A DNA stretch of 60,386 nt from Victivallales bacterium (lineage in GTDB: Bacteria > Verrucomicrobiota > Lentisphaeria > Oligosphaerales > Oligosphaeraceae): the NCBI GenBank assembly GCA_017964325.1, contig JAGCSE010000033.1, positions 1-60,386 of the forward strand, given 5' to 3'. How positions within the stretch are numbered: position 1 is the first letter of the stretch; every line of letters begins with the position of its first letter. Positions 33,772 through 42,877 of the stretch are shown here, piece after piece. The translations under genes and the position numbers were made by a program. The notes under the pieces were generated by a model. That model was not told the DNA's origin and did no database searches. It saw only the letters and a program-made list of their open reading frames with translations.

Positions 33772-36174
33772 ATGTTCAGGACATGCATGCTTCTGTTGTG
33801 CGCTTTGCCGCTGGTTTCAGCCGCCGCCCCGAAGGCCGCGTTCGTCTATAGCTCATGGTCGGGCGCCACGTTCAAAAACGAGTTCGACGCGCATTTCAAA
33901 AAGCTCGGCTGGGAATGCGACAAATATGAAAATATCCAATTGCCACAGCTTTCCGACAAATTGGACGACTACGACTACATCGTTGCCGCTTCTGTTGCCA
34001 ATTATGAGCACACCGTTGATATGAAGCCATACGCCGCCAAATGGCTCGACTACCTTAATAAAGGCGGCGTATTGATCGTCGTGGACGCCAACTACAACTC
34101 CGTTCTCAGCAAGTGGGTCGCCACGTTCGGTGCGAATTTCGCCTGCAACGAACAGAACTGCACGGCTCTCAACAGTACTGATTCGAAGAAAAGGGAAAAG
34201 ACCTACAAGGATCATCCGCTCATGTTGACGCCGCAGCCGCTCGGCGACCTCCTCAAGACGCGCTACGGCCATTGGGCGCATATCAAAGATCTTGCGCCGC
34301 AATGGAATGTGCTTTCAACCTGCGTTGATGGCCATGCTTTGTTCGCCTATCAGGAAGTCGGCCGCGGCATGGTCGTCCTCTGCGTCGCCTCCGCCTTGGC
34401 AAGAAATCCCATCGGTGCGGCGCTGCTTGAAAACGTAGCGGCCTATCAGTCCATGCGCACCAAAGGCATCAAAATCATCACGTTCCGACGTGATATTGAA
34501 TTGGAAAAGGAAACAAAGTTGGACGGCGACCTCACGCTGATGGGCAAGCCGCAGGATATCGAACGCGGTGCGAAGGCCTGCTATGTCAAACTTTCCGTTG
34601 ACAAGAGCCTTTACGATTTCTTTACAGCCGTTCTCAAGAACGAAAGCCTTGATTTTGTAGGCAATTACACCAGCACGAAGATGAATGTGGAAGTCGAAGA
34701 AGACGGCACCGTCGTCATTCCGCTCGCCTATGACCAGCCCTTCCGTGGCAACATCCTTCACACGCTGACGCTGACCTCCAAAGGCGAAGAGGCGTTGAAG
34801 CTCTCATGGCAGGAACATAAACCCAATGCCATCGAAATCAAGCTGTTGCGCAAACATCTCTATCCTGGCAACAAACTTGACGGCACGATTGCCCTCAACC
34901 TCGAAAAGTACGGCAGAAAGGCTTTCCAAGGCCTCGAATGGCGCATCGACGATGGAAAATGGGCCGGCATGAAAATCTCCGCCAAAGGCATCCAGATGCC
35001 CATCATCGACACGGCCAGGCTTGCTGAAGGTCGCCACATCTTGCAGATTCGTTCCAGCTATGCGCAGGATTTCATCGCCGCTTTGCCAAAGGATGACGCT
35101 GCACGCGACTGGGGCTTCGACGAAGTCGAATTCTACAAGCATCCCGAACCGAAATACCGGATGCGCGACGACCACGTTCTGCTGGAAAACGGCAAGCCGT
35201 TCTTCCCGCTCGGCTTCTACCATGTTTCATGGAGCTTCACGCCCGAACAACGTCTTGAGATGGTAAAAGACGTCGCATCACATGGTTACAATACCGTTCA
35301 TGTCGGCATTCTCGGCACAGAAAAGGACAACGACAGCTACGGCAATTTCCTTGATGAATGCGCGAAGCTGAACGTCCGCGTCATCACGGAGTTCGGCGTC
35401 GCTCCGGAAATCACGATTCCGAAATACAAGAACAAGCCCGCCGTCATGGGCTGGAATCCAGGCGACGAACCCGCCGCCGCCGGCCATTCGCCGCAGGAGA
35501 TGTTCCGCCGCTACGACAATTTCAAAAAATGGGACTATAACCATCTCGCCTACACGGTCATCTGCATTCCCGCACAGTACAAGAACTACGCCAGCGGAAC
35601 GGACGTGCTCGCGCCCGATCCGTATCCCGTGCCCAGCGGCCCCATGGACAACATCTACAATTTGTTCAGTAGCGCCAAGGCTTCTGCAAACGACTGCGAC
35701 ACCGCCCTTTGGGCCGTCTGCCAAGCGTTCGGCGGCCAGAAGTACGCGGAGCGTGGCGCCTGGCAACGCTGGCCGAACGGCACGGAATTCCGCTCCATGA
35801 GCTATCTCGCCCTCATGGCGGGAGCCAAAGGCATCATCTACTATGTCTATCAAGATGGTGAATTCGCCATCCTGAAGTCAGGCGACCTCTGGGAAGCCGC
35901 AAAGGATTTTCCGGCGGAAATCGCCGATTTGACGCCGTTTATCCTCGACGGCCAGTATGAGCAGCTGATTGCGCAAAAAGGCCTCTACGTCGGTTTGTGG
36001 AAGCTCAACGGCGAGCAACGCCTCGTCGCCGTCAACACGGGAAAGGACGCCGTTGACGTGAAGGTCGCCTTCACTGGCAAGACGGTCGTGAAAGGAGCCC
36101 CCATCGGTCTGACAGCCGCTGACGGCACCGTCTCCTTTTCCGTCCCGCCGTTTGACAGGGTGATTTTGAAATAA
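33772..36174 (+). CDS. Secreted glycoside-hydrolase-like protein with ThuA/GATase-like N-terminal domain
   Basis: 800 residues after a TAGGAG site. Signal peptide about residues 1-18 (cleavage near VSAAAP). Residues about 20-230 form a Rossmann-like GATase/ThuA-like domain (AAFVYSSW, YDYIVAAS, GGVLIVVDAN, GRGMVVLCVAS). A beta-rich region follows to about 460. The barrel then starts at LLENGKPFFPLGFYHVS and contains HGYNTVHVG, VRVITEFG and GWNPGDEPAAAG; the Glu of GDEP sits where glycosidase clans place an acid/base. KGIIYYVYQ and a C-terminal beta-sandwich end the protein. It should act outside the cytoplasm on a glycan. Substrate and family number are not assignable by eye. Confidence 0.75.
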   Translation: MFRTCMLLLCALPLVSAAAPKAAFVYSSWSGATFKNEFDAHFKKLGWECDKYENIQLPQLSDKLDDYDYIVAASVANYEHTVDMKPYAAKWLDYLNKGGVLIVVDANYNSVLSKWVATFGANFACNEQNCTALNSTDSKKREKTYKDHPLMLTPQPLGDLLKTRYGHWAHIKDLAPQWNVLSTCVDGHALFAYQEVGRGMVVLCVASALARNPIGAALLENVAAYQSMRTKGIKIITFRRDIELEKETKLDGDLTLMGKPQDIERGAKACYVKLSVDKSLYDFFTAVLKNESLDFVGNYTSTKMNVEVEEDGTVVIPLAYDQPFRGNILHTLTLTSKGEEALKLSWQEHKPNAIEIKLLRKHLYPGNKLDGTIALNLEKYGRKAFQGLEWRIDDGKWAGMKISAKGIQMPIIDTARLAEGRHILQIRSSYAQDFIAALPKDDAARDWGFDEVEFYKHPEPKYRMRDDHVLLENGKPFFPLGFYHVSWSFTPEQRLEMVKDVASHGYNTVHVGILGTEKDNDSYGNFLDECAKLNVRVITEFGVAPEITIPKYKNKPAVMGWNPGDEPAAAGHSPQEMFRRYDNFKKWDYNHLAYTVICIPAQYKNYASGTDVLAPDPYPVPSGPMDNIYNLFSSAKASANDCDTALWAVCQAFGGQKYAERGAWQRWPNGTEFRSMSYLALMAGAKGIIYYVYQDGEFAILKSGDLWEAAKDFPAEIADLTPFILDGQYEQLIAQKGLYVGLWKLNGEQRLVAVNTGKDAVDVKVAFTGKTVVKGAPIGLTAADGTVSFSVPPFDRVILK

Positions 36175-36321
36175 GACGATAAATTGTAAATGAATGGTAT
36201 TACTTTTTAACATAAGGGCATACTCTATGCCACATCTAATAGTGGCTATCATGCATAGAATCATCCTCTTATTAGGATAATTTCAACTTGAAAATATTCA
36301 CCATGTCTTGCCGGTGAAAAC

Positions 36322-36367
36322 AAAAAAAGAGGCTGTTGCTTACCATGAAAGGTTTTGCAACAGCCCC
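36322..36367 (-). terminator. Intrinsic terminator of the PPDK gene
   Basis: Read leftward, GGGGCTGTTGC pairs with GCAACAGCCTC around a 17-base loop, followed by TTTTTTTG. It lies about 25 bases after the PPDK stop. The rest of 36175-36321 shows no gene or motif. Confidence 0.85.
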
Positions 36368-36391
36368 TTGATTTATTGTTCAGGCTATGTT

Positions 36392-39193
36392 TTATTTTGC
36401 CATGCTCTTAATGGCGGCCTGGGCGCTGGCGACACGCGCCACGGGGACGCGGAACGGCGAGCAGCTGACATACGTCAAGCCCTGGCTGAAGCAGAATTCG
36501 ACGGAGGCGGGATCGCCGCCCTGTTCGCCGCAGATGCCGACCTTCAACGCCGGGCGGGTCGAACGGCCTTTCTTCGTTGCCATTTCGATGAGGGCGCCGA
36601 CGCCGTCGCGGTCGATGGTCTGGAACGGATCGGCGGTGAGGACACGCTGGTCGAGATAGGATGACATGAAATTGCCGATGTCGTCGCGGGAGAAGCCGAA
36701 CGTCAGCTGCGTGAGGTCGTTCGTGCCGAAGGAGAAGAATTCGGCGACCTCGGCCAGCTTGTCGGCAAGCAGGGCGGCGCGCGGGATTTCGATCATCGTG
36801 CCGATCTTGTAATGGAGCTTCTTGGATGTCATTTCCATGCGGATCAGCGTCTTCTGGTAGGCCTTTTCGATGAGCTCATGGGCGAGCTTCAGTTCACGGA
36901 TGTCGCAGGTGATGGGGACCATGATTTCGGGGATGATGTCCTTGCCGTCCTTGATGAGTTCGGCGGCGGATTCGAGAATGGCACGTGCCTGGTATTCCGT
37001 GATTTCCGGATAGGTGACGGAAAGACGGACGCCGCGGTGGCCCATCATCGGGTTGTTCTCCTGCAGGGCGTCCACGCGTTTGCGGACTTCGTCTTCGGCG
37101 ATGTTGAGGGCTTTCGAGAGCTCCTGGCGGCCAAGAGCGGAGTGGGGGACGAATTCATGCAGCGGCGGGTCGAGCAGGCGGATGGTGACGGGGAAGCCGT
37201 CCATGGCGAGCATCGTGTCTTTGATGTCCTTCTTCATGAAGGGGAAGAGTTCGTTCAGGACGGAGATGCGGTCCGCCTGCGTCGTGCAGAGGATCATCTT
37301 GCGGAGGAGGAACAACGGCTTGGCGGAGCCTTCGCCGTAGAACATGTGCTCCGTGCGGAAGAGGCCGATGCCTTCCGCGCCGAACTCGCGGGCCTTCTGC
37401 GCATCCGTTGGGTTGTCCGCATTGGCGCGCACGCCCATCGTGCGGTATTTGTCAACGAGCGACATGAAGCGGAGGAAGCGGGCGTAGTCACCGGACGCCG
37501 TCGGGGCGACGAGCGGGAGGTCGCCTTCATAGACGACGCCCTTGGAGCCGTTGATGGTCAACACGTCGCCTTCGCGGAGTGTGGTGTCGCCGACCTTCAT
37601 CGTCTTGTTGATGGCATCGACGATCATGCCGTCGGCGCCGACGATGCAGGATTTGCCCCAGCCGCGGGCCACGAGGGCCGCATGGGAGGTCATGCCGCCG
37701 CGGGCGGTCAGGATGCCGTTGGCCGCGCGCATTCCTTCAACGTCTTCAGGCGACGTCTCTTCGCGCACGAGAATGACCTTTTTGCCGAGGCGCGTCGCCT
37801 GGACGGCGTCCTGCGCGGTGAAGAAGATTTCGCCTGTGGCGGCACCGGGACCAGCTGGAAGTCCCTTCAGCAGAATGGTTTGGCGACTTTCAATCTTCGG
37901 CTCGATGATTGGGAGCAGGAATTCGAGAACTTGGTTGGGGGCGACGCGGAGGACGGCGGTCTTGTCGTCGATGAGACCTTCGTCCATCATGTCGAGGGCC
38001 ATGTTGACGGCGGCTTTTCCGCCGCGTTTGCCGACTCGGCACTGCAGCATATACAGCTTGGATTCTTCAATCGTGAATTCGATGTCAAGCATGTCCGTGT
38101 AGTGCTGTTCGAGCTTGTTACGGATTTCGACGAGCTCGCGGTAGGTTTCGGGCATGCACTCTTCCATGGATACCAAATCTTTGTTCTGATCGGTCTTCGT
38201 TTCGTTGTTCAACGGCATCGGCGTGCGGATGCCCGCGACGACGTCTTCGCCCTGGGCATTGATGAGCCATTCGCCGAAGAACAGGTTTTCACCAGTGGCG
38301 GGGTTGCGGGTGAACGCGACGCCAGTGGCGGACGTGTCGCCCATGTTGCCGAAGACCATGGTCTGGACGTTGACGGCGGTGCCCCACGTCTCCGGAATGC
38401 CTTCAATGCGGCGGTAGCTGACGGCCTTCGTGCCCATCCAGGACTTGAAGACGGCACCGATGCCGCCCCACAGCTGCTTCATCGGGTCATCGGGGAATTC
38501 GGCGCCGAGGATCTCCTGGATTTTCCGCTTGAAGGCGCCGGCGAGGACCTTCAGATCGTCCGCGTTCAGATCCGTGTCCGACTTGTAATCCTTAATATAT
38601 TTGTATTGGTCGAGGATTTCGTCCAAAATCTTGCGGATGCCTTTGCCGTCGAAGGGTTCGATGCCTTCGGCCTTTTCCATGACGACGTCCGCGTACATCA
38701 TGATGAGGCGGCGGTAGGAATCCCAGACGAAGCGTTCGTTGTTGGTCTTCTTGATGAGGCCGGGGATGGTGGAGGTGGAGAGGCCGATATTGAGGACGGT
38801 GTCCATCATGCCGGGCATGGATTGGCGGGCGCCCGAACGGCAGGAGACCAGCAGCGGATTTTCGGGATCACCGTATTTGCGGCCCATTTTCGCTTCGACG
38901 CGGGCCAATGCGGCGTTGACTTCGGCTTCAAGCGTGGGCGGGAACTGGCTGTTCGCGGCGAAATAGGCGTTGCAGCAGTCGGTCGTGATGGTGAAACCAG
39001 CGGGAACGGGGAGTCCCAAACGGCTCATTTCCGCGAGGTTGGCACCCTTGCCGCCGAGTTCGTTCTTCATGGTGGCGTCGCCTTCGGTGGTTTCGTCGCC
39101 GAAGAAATACACGTATTTGGTTGGGGCCGCCTTTTCTTCTTTCATTTCTTTCTTCACTTCTTTGACTTCTTTGATTTCTTTTTTCTTTGTCAT
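36392..39193 (-). CDS. ppdK: Pyruvate, phosphate dikinase
   Basis: 933 residues from the ATG at 39191-39193. The N-terminal nucleotide-binding domain begins KYVYFFGDE..., with GGKGANLAEM and DTVLNIGLS. The swivelling phosphohistidine is in GGMTSHAALVARGWGKSCIVG, and the C-terminal pyruvate barrel carries LFRTEHMF, GTNDLTQLTFGFSRDD and the catalytic Cys in GICGEQGG. The enzyme interconverts pyruvate, ATP and phosphate with PEP, AMP and pyrophosphate, an important glycolytic or gluconeogenic step in anaerobes. A Lys/Glu-rich extension of about 20 residues (KKKEIKEVKEVKKEMKEEK) precedes the usual N-terminus and is unusual. The gene lies downstream of a tiny basic-protein gene that has a strong promoter; they may share it. 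Confidence 0.97.
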   Translation of the reverse strand: MTKKKEIKEVKEVKKEMKEEKAAPTKYVYFFGDETTEGDATMKNELGGKGANLAEMSRLGLPVPAGFTITTDCCNAYFAANSQFPPTLEAEVNAALARVEAKMGRKYGDPENPLLVSCRSGARQSMPGMMDTVLNIGLSTSTIPGLIKKTNNERFVWDSYRRLIMMYADVVMEKAEGIEPFDGKGIRKILDEILDQYKYIKDYKSDTDLNADDLKVLAGAFKRKIQEILGAEFPDDPMKQLWGGIGAVFKSWMGTKAVSYRRIEGIPETWGTAVNVQTMVFGNMGDTSATGVAFTRNPATGENLFFGEWLINAQGEDVVAGIRTPMPLNNETKTDQNKDLVSMEECMPETYRELVEIRNKLEQHYTDMLDIEFTIEESKLYMLQCRVGKRGGKAAVNMALDMMDEGLIDDKTAVLRVAPNQVLEFLLPIIEPKIESRQTILLKGLPAGPGAATGEIFFTAQDAVQATRLGKKVILVREETSPEDVEGMRAANGILTARGGMTSHAALVARGWGKSCIVGADGMIVDAINKTMKVGDTTLREGDVLTINGSKGVVYEGDLPLVAPTASGDYARFLRFMSLVDKYRTMGVRANADNPTDAQKAREFGAEGIGLFRTEHMFYGEGSAKPLFLLRKMILCTTQADRISVLNELFPFMKKDIKDTMLAMDGFPVTIRLLDPPLHEFVPHSALGRQELSKALNIAEDEVRKRVDALQENNPMMGHRGVRLSVTYPEITEYQARAILESAAELIKDGKDIIPEIMVPITCDIRELKLAHELIEKAYQKTLIRMEMTSKKLHYKIGTMIEIPRAALLADKLAEVAEFFSFGTNDLTQLTFGFSRDDIGNFMSSYLDQRVLTADPFQTIDRDGVGALIEMATKKGRSTRPALKVGICGEQGGDPASVEFCFSQGLTYVSCSPFRVPVARVASAQAAIKSMAK

Positions 39194-39370
39194 AATGCCA
39201 ATCCTGTTGTTGCCGTGCGAAAAAACGCGGCAGTTTCGGGCCATGTAGTTAAAACACGAAAAAAGGCAATCAAAACGCTTCGGTCAGATACACACAAATA
39301 ATTGAGTATCAAGACACTGCGTTTTAATCGCCCAATCGCCCCAGCCTCCTGCAGGCCAATGGAAGCAAAA

Positions 39371-39472
39371 TTACTTCTTGGTCTTCTTGGCGGCTTTGGC
39401 GCGTTCTTTCAATCGTTCAATGTAGCGTTTGCGGCGTACTCTTTTCTCGGCTTTCGTGTGCTGTTGGCTCAT
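39371..39472 (-). CDS. 33-residue basic protein of PVC type
   Basis: MSQQHTKAEKRVRRKRYIER then LKERAKAAKKTKK and TAA. The ATG at 39470-39472 follows GGAG by seven bases, and a consensus promoter lies 55 bases further upstream, so it is very likely expressed. Over 40 percent of residues are Lys or Arg. From memory, very similar short basic proteins starting MSQQ/MAQQ occur in Verrucomicrobiota and relatives, usually without annotation. The composition suggests binding to RNA or the ribosome, which is unproven. It lies about 180 bases upstream of the PPDK start on the same strand. Confidence 0.78.
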   Translation of the reverse strand: MSQQHTKAEKRVRRKRYIERLKERAKAAKKTKK

Positions 39473-39526
39473 CGTAATCTCCATGAATGAATAGTAATAT
39501 TCTGTTTTTTAAATCGCAAAACATAT

Positions 39527-39554
39527 AATATATCATAATCAGAAAAGATGTCAA
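39527..39554 (-). promoter_or_regulatory. Strong sigma70-like promoter for the basic protein (and perhaps ppdK)
   Basis: Read leftward, a perfect TTGACA at 39549-39554 is followed by 16 bases and TATATT at 39527-39532. It lies 55 bases upstream of the small-protein ATG in an A/T-rich divergent region. This is the best promoter match in the window. Confidence 0.7.
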
Positions 39555-39670
39555 ATTTTGGCTGAAGAGGAATGGTGAGTCCAAGACTAATCTATGTGGA
39601 AACTTGCATAACCGTACCTAGATGTTACTTTAAATATATATGTATTCAGACTGAAAAAAACAAACATATA

Positions 39671-40852
39671 ATGACCGTCGCTTTGCCAAATTCTCCAAAC
39701 ATTTTATTTGTAAGCGAGTATGCGGGCTTTCTGGGAGGCATTGAGCAGTATGTCTTCCAGACCGCCCGATGGCTTCGCAATGCGGGGTACCGTCTGGAAC
39801 TGCTCTATGACAAGACTGCCGACGCTCCTGAACGATATCTTTCGGTGTTTCATTCTTATTCCACAGACTTGAAGCAACTGTCTCCGTCATATAATTTGGT
39901 CATGATGCACCGAATTTGGGATGCTGCTGTCGCCGAGGAAGTTATGGAGCGATATGGGGCGTGTGTCGCGTTAACGGTCCATGACCATGATCTTTATTGT
40001 CCACGACGTTATTACTACACGCCGTTTGGCCGGACCAACTGCTCGCGTGCGTATTCGCAACTGCGTTGCGGCGTATGTGGGATGATGATTGCGCCGCGCC
40101 ATTGGACAAATGGTTTTTTCAATACATTTCGGCGCAACTTTTTCGATTTCAAACAGCGGTTCAAACTGGCGCGCCGCGTTCCGCAGCTTGTCGTGCTTTC
40201 GGATTTCATGCGCAACAATCTTGTCTGCAATGGGTTCCAGCGTGAACACATCACCGTGCTACCACCTGCCATTGAGATTCCGGAAGATGTCGTCATGCCT
40301 GATGCGACGCGTTTCAAGAACACGCCGCCGCTCATCGGCTTCGTCGGGCAGTTGATACGTGGAAAAGGGGCGGACATTTATCTGGAAGTGCTTGAAATGC
40401 TGAAGAATAGGGGAGTGGATTTTCAAGGTGTCATCGTTGGAAAAGGTCCAGACGAGGGGATGCTTCAAGAGACGATTCAAGCTACAGGATTGAATGTCAA
40501 GATGGTTGGTTTTGCCACGAAGCCGCAGGAGTGGTATTCGCGCTGTGATTTGCTGCTGCTGCCGTTCCGATGGCAGGAGCCATTCGGACTGGTGGGCGCG
40601 GAAGCCGCTGCAAATGCCGTTCCTGTAGTTGCTTACGATGTAGGCGGCGTACAATCATGGATGAAACATGGCGAGACAGGTCTCGCCGTGGCATTTGGAG
40701 ATGTGACGGCGTTGGCGGATGCCGTAGAACGGCTTTTGAACGACGTGGCGTATTGTGCTCGTTTGGGGGGCAAGGCACGCGAGTTTGCAATGGAACAATT
40801 TGCACCGCGACGATTTTTGGAAAATTACGCAGAGCTGATAGAGAAGATTTAA
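39671..40852 (+). CDS. Glycosyltransferase, GT4 family
   Basis: 393 residues from the ATG at 39671; it has no clear ribosome site, and an upstream in-frame ATG adds a stretch unlike the family. The N-terminus NILFVSEYAGFLGGIEQYVFQTARWLRNAGY is the acceptor-side Rossmann fold with the GGIE/GG loop. The C-terminal half has GFVGQLIRGKGADIYLEVLE and the EX7E motif in QEPFGLVGAEAAANAVPVVAY, which holds the nucleotide-sugar. A Cys-rich loop (residues about 120-145, with YCPRRYYYT and RCGVCGMM) is unusual. It should transfer a sugar from a nucleotide donor onto a cytoplasmic lipid-linked or polysaccharide acceptor. It is the first of three glycosyltransferase genes. Confidence 0.9.
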   Translation: MTVALPNSPNILFVSEYAGFLGGIEQYVFQTARWLRNAGYRLELLYDKTADAPERYLSVFHSYSTDLKQLSPSYNLVMMHRIWDAAVAEEVMERYGACVALTVHDHDLYCPRRYYYTPFGRTNCSRAYSQLRCGVCGMMIAPRHWTNGFFNTFRRNFFDFKQRFKLARRVPQLVVLSDFMRNNLVCNGFQREHITVLPPAIEIPEDVVMPDATRFKNTPPLIGFVGQLIRGKGADIYLEVLEMLKNRGVDFQGVIVGKGPDEGMLQETIQATGLNVKMVGFATKPQEWYSRCDLLLLPFRWQEPFGLVGAEAAANAVPVVAYDVGGVQSWMKHGETGLAVAFGDVTALADAVERLLNDVAYCARLGGKAREFAMEQFAPRRFLENYAELIEKI

Positions 40853-40881
40853 CACCGAGAAGCAAGAATATATCTTTGTTT

Positions 40882-42009
40882 ATGAATGAAAAAAAGAAAA
40901 TTCTCATAGATGTCATGCCTTTTGATCATGGTCAATCGGGCATCTCCGTCTATGCACTGAACGTCGTCCACGCATTGGAAAAGGCGGGGCATGATGTGAC
41001 GGTGCTGGTTGGCGCAGATGATCTCAAATTTTTCACTGGAAGCAGGACCATTGCCGCACCCAATTGGGCCAATGGAGCCATCGGTTCGATTCTTTATCAC
41101 ATATTTGGCTTGCCGAAGCTATTGCGCGGCAGTGAATACGATTTCTGTCTGGTGACCGCCGCGAATCGGCGATTTCCAGCCAGTTGTCCCATTCCTGTCA
41201 TCGGCGTCATCCATGATTTGGCGCAGTGCCGTCTGCGTGGCAAATACGATAGTTGGCGCAATTTCTATCTGAACCATGTTTTGGCACGGTGGGTGCGCAA
41301 TGGCGCAGTCAGAGTTGTGGCGATCAGCCAGTCAACGAAGGATGACATTATCAAATACTGGAAGATTCAAGATGAACGCATCTGTTTGATTTACAATGGG
41401 TTGACACTTTCTTCCCATGATGAGCCGGGCTTTTTGGCCAAGCATGGGCTGGAATCAGGGAAGTACATTCTCTATGTATCGCGTTTGGAGCATCCTGGAA
41501 AGAACCATCTGCGTCTGATACAAGCCTACGAGCGGCTTCCACGCGAATTGACCGAACAATGCAAATTGGTATTGATCGGTTCGCCATGGAAGCAGTCGGA
41601 GATTTTAGAGGAATATGCACGACAGTCGCCGCTGCGCGACAACATTCTGTTTACAGGATTTGTGGAATCCGCGCAAATGCCGGAGGCGTACCGTTCCGCC
41701 GCGCTATATGTGTTTCCTTCTCTATATGAGGGATTTGGGTTGTCGCTAATCGAAGCGATGCACTATGGCTGCCCATGCTGCTGCTCCGACAATTCCTCCC
41801 TGGGGGAAATTGGAAAGGACGCCGCGCTGCTTTTCCCACCCGAAGACATCGATGCCATGCGCGATGCCATGCAGAAGATTTTGGAAAACCGCGATGGCAT
41901 CCGCGAACAACTCATTGCCGCAGGTCATGAACGCGCCGCGCAGTTTGATTGGAATAAACATGCGGAGGAGATTGTTCGTGCCATTGGCGAAGGAGAGTCG
42001 GCCCGATGA
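40882..42009 (+). CDS. Glycosyltransferase, GT4 family (second)
   Basis: 375 residues from the ATG at 40882, with no strong ribosome site. The fold starts ILIDVMPFDHGQSGISVYALNVVHALEKAGHDV. The donor half carries ILYVSRLEHPGKNHLRLI, FTGFVESAQMPEAYRSA and an EX7E motif in YEGFGLSLIEAMHYGCPC. It follows the first transferase by 29 bases and overlaps the next gene (ATGA at 42006), so the three form an operon. Similar proteins act in capsule, O-antigen or exopolysaccharide assembly. The linkage cannot be predicted here. Confidence 0.92.
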   Translation: MNEKKKILIDVMPFDHGQSGISVYALNVVHALEKAGHDVTVLVGADDLKFFTGSRTIAAPNWANGAIGSILYHIFGLPKLLRGSEYDFCLVTAANRRFPASCPIPVIGVIHDLAQCRLRGKYDSWRNFYLNHVLARWVRNGAVRVVAISQSTKDDIIKYWKIQDERICLIYNGLTLSSHDEPGFLAKHGLESGKYILYVSRLEHPGKNHLRLIQAYERLPRELTEQCKLVLIGSPWKQSEILEEYARQSPLRDNILFTGFVESAQMPEAYRSAALYVFPSLYEGFGLSLIEAMHYGCPCCCSDNSSLGEIGKDAALLFPPEDIDAMRDAMQKILENRDGIREQLIAAGHERAAQFDWNKHAEEIVRAIGEGESAR

Positions 42010-42794
42010 ATCAACAAAAACTGCTTGGAGTGCGATTTGATACGGTGACACGGCCGCAGGCGTTGGAACGATTGCTTGAACTGGCCCAAAATGCACAGAC
42101 AGAAGATCTTCCTGCGCAATTAATTGTAACGGTCAACGTGCAGATTCTCGTAATTGCGCGGCATCGCTATCCGTCGCTTCTGCCTGTTATCAACACCGCC
42201 CCGCTGGTCGTTGCGGACGGTGCGCCGTTGGTTGTGCTAAGCAGGATTTTCGGACCAAGGCTTCCAGAACGCGTAGCGGGTTCTGATTTGATTTTCGACA
42301 TCGTGGAGGCGGCCTCACGCAAAGGCCTGCGTGTGTATTTCTTTGGTGGAGAGGAAGAAAGCACACGATTGGCCATTGCGGAACTGCAACGGCGCCATCC
42401 TGCCTTACAGGTTGCAGGTTGTTCATGTCCGCGCGTGGCTTTGGAGCCTGATGAAAAACAACAAGCTGAAGAGGTGGCAATGTGCCGTCAAATAGCAGAA
42501 GCTCACACGGACATCCTGTTGGTTGGCTTGGGATGTCCCAAGCAGGAGCTTTTCGTCCACCGCAACGCCGAGCGACTGAAAGGCATGGTCGCCATCGGAC
42601 TTGGGGGGTCGTTCAATTTTGTCAGCGGACGGGTCCGTCGTGCACCATTGTGGGTGCAGAAATTAGGCATGGAATGGATATACCGCATCATCCAAGAGCC
42701 GCGACGGCTCTTCATGCGCTATTTCACGGATGCGTTTTATCTTGCCGCAGATATAATTGCGGAACCATTTAGGCGCGGAAAAGACGAAAAATAA
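42006..42794 (+). CDS. WecG/TagA/CpsF-family glycosyltransferase (GT26)
   Basis: 262 residues, coupled to the upstream gene by an ATGA overlap. Family landmarks are the early TVNVQILVIARH, the ADGAPLVVLSRIFG region (Asp-Gly), YFFGGEEESTRLAI, and the VGLGCPKQELFVHRN block, followed by GLGGSFNFVSGRVRRAP. Members add an amino-sugar to undecaprenyl-linked sugar in enterobacterial common antigen, wall teichoic acid or capsule synthesis. The C-terminal basic/hydrophobic end (FMRYFTDAFYLAADIIAEPFRRGKDEK region) suits membrane attachment. With the two GT4 enzymes it forms a small surface-glycan cluster; no polymerase or flippase is in the window. Confidence 0.93.
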   Translation: MNQQKLLGVRFDTVTRPQALERLLELAQNAQTEDLPAQLIVTVNVQILVIARHRYPSLLPVINTAPLVVADGAPLVVLSRIFGPRLPERVAGSDLIFDIVEAASRKGLRVYFFGGEEESTRLAIAELQRRHPALQVAGCSCPRVALEPDEKQQAEEVAMCRQIAEAHTDILLVGLGCPKQELFVHRNAERLKGMVAIGLGGSFNFVSGRVRRAPLWVQKLGMEWIYRIIQEPRRLFMRYFTDAFYLAADIIAEPFRRGKDEK

Positions 42795-42802
42795 AAATGG
42801 AA

Positions 42803-42831
42803 ACAGGCCCTTGTAAAATGCAAAGGCCTGT
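42803..42831. terminator. Hairpin between convergent genes, probable bidirectional terminator
   Basis: ACAGGCC and GGCCTGT pair, extended by TTG/CAA past one mismatch, around a short loop. Read leftward it is followed by a T-rich stretch; read rightward the T content is lower. It separates the glycosyltransferase operon from the metallophosphoesterase gene. Confidence 0.55.
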
Positions 42832-42877
42832 CTATTGTCATTTTAAATTGTCGCGCCCTGCCGTGCGAATTTCATTT

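Noticed and set aside
36812..39301. 829-residue rightward open frame opposite PPDK
   Set aside because: The leftward frame has every catalytic motif of pyruvate phosphate dikinase; the opposite frame is a mirror artefact.
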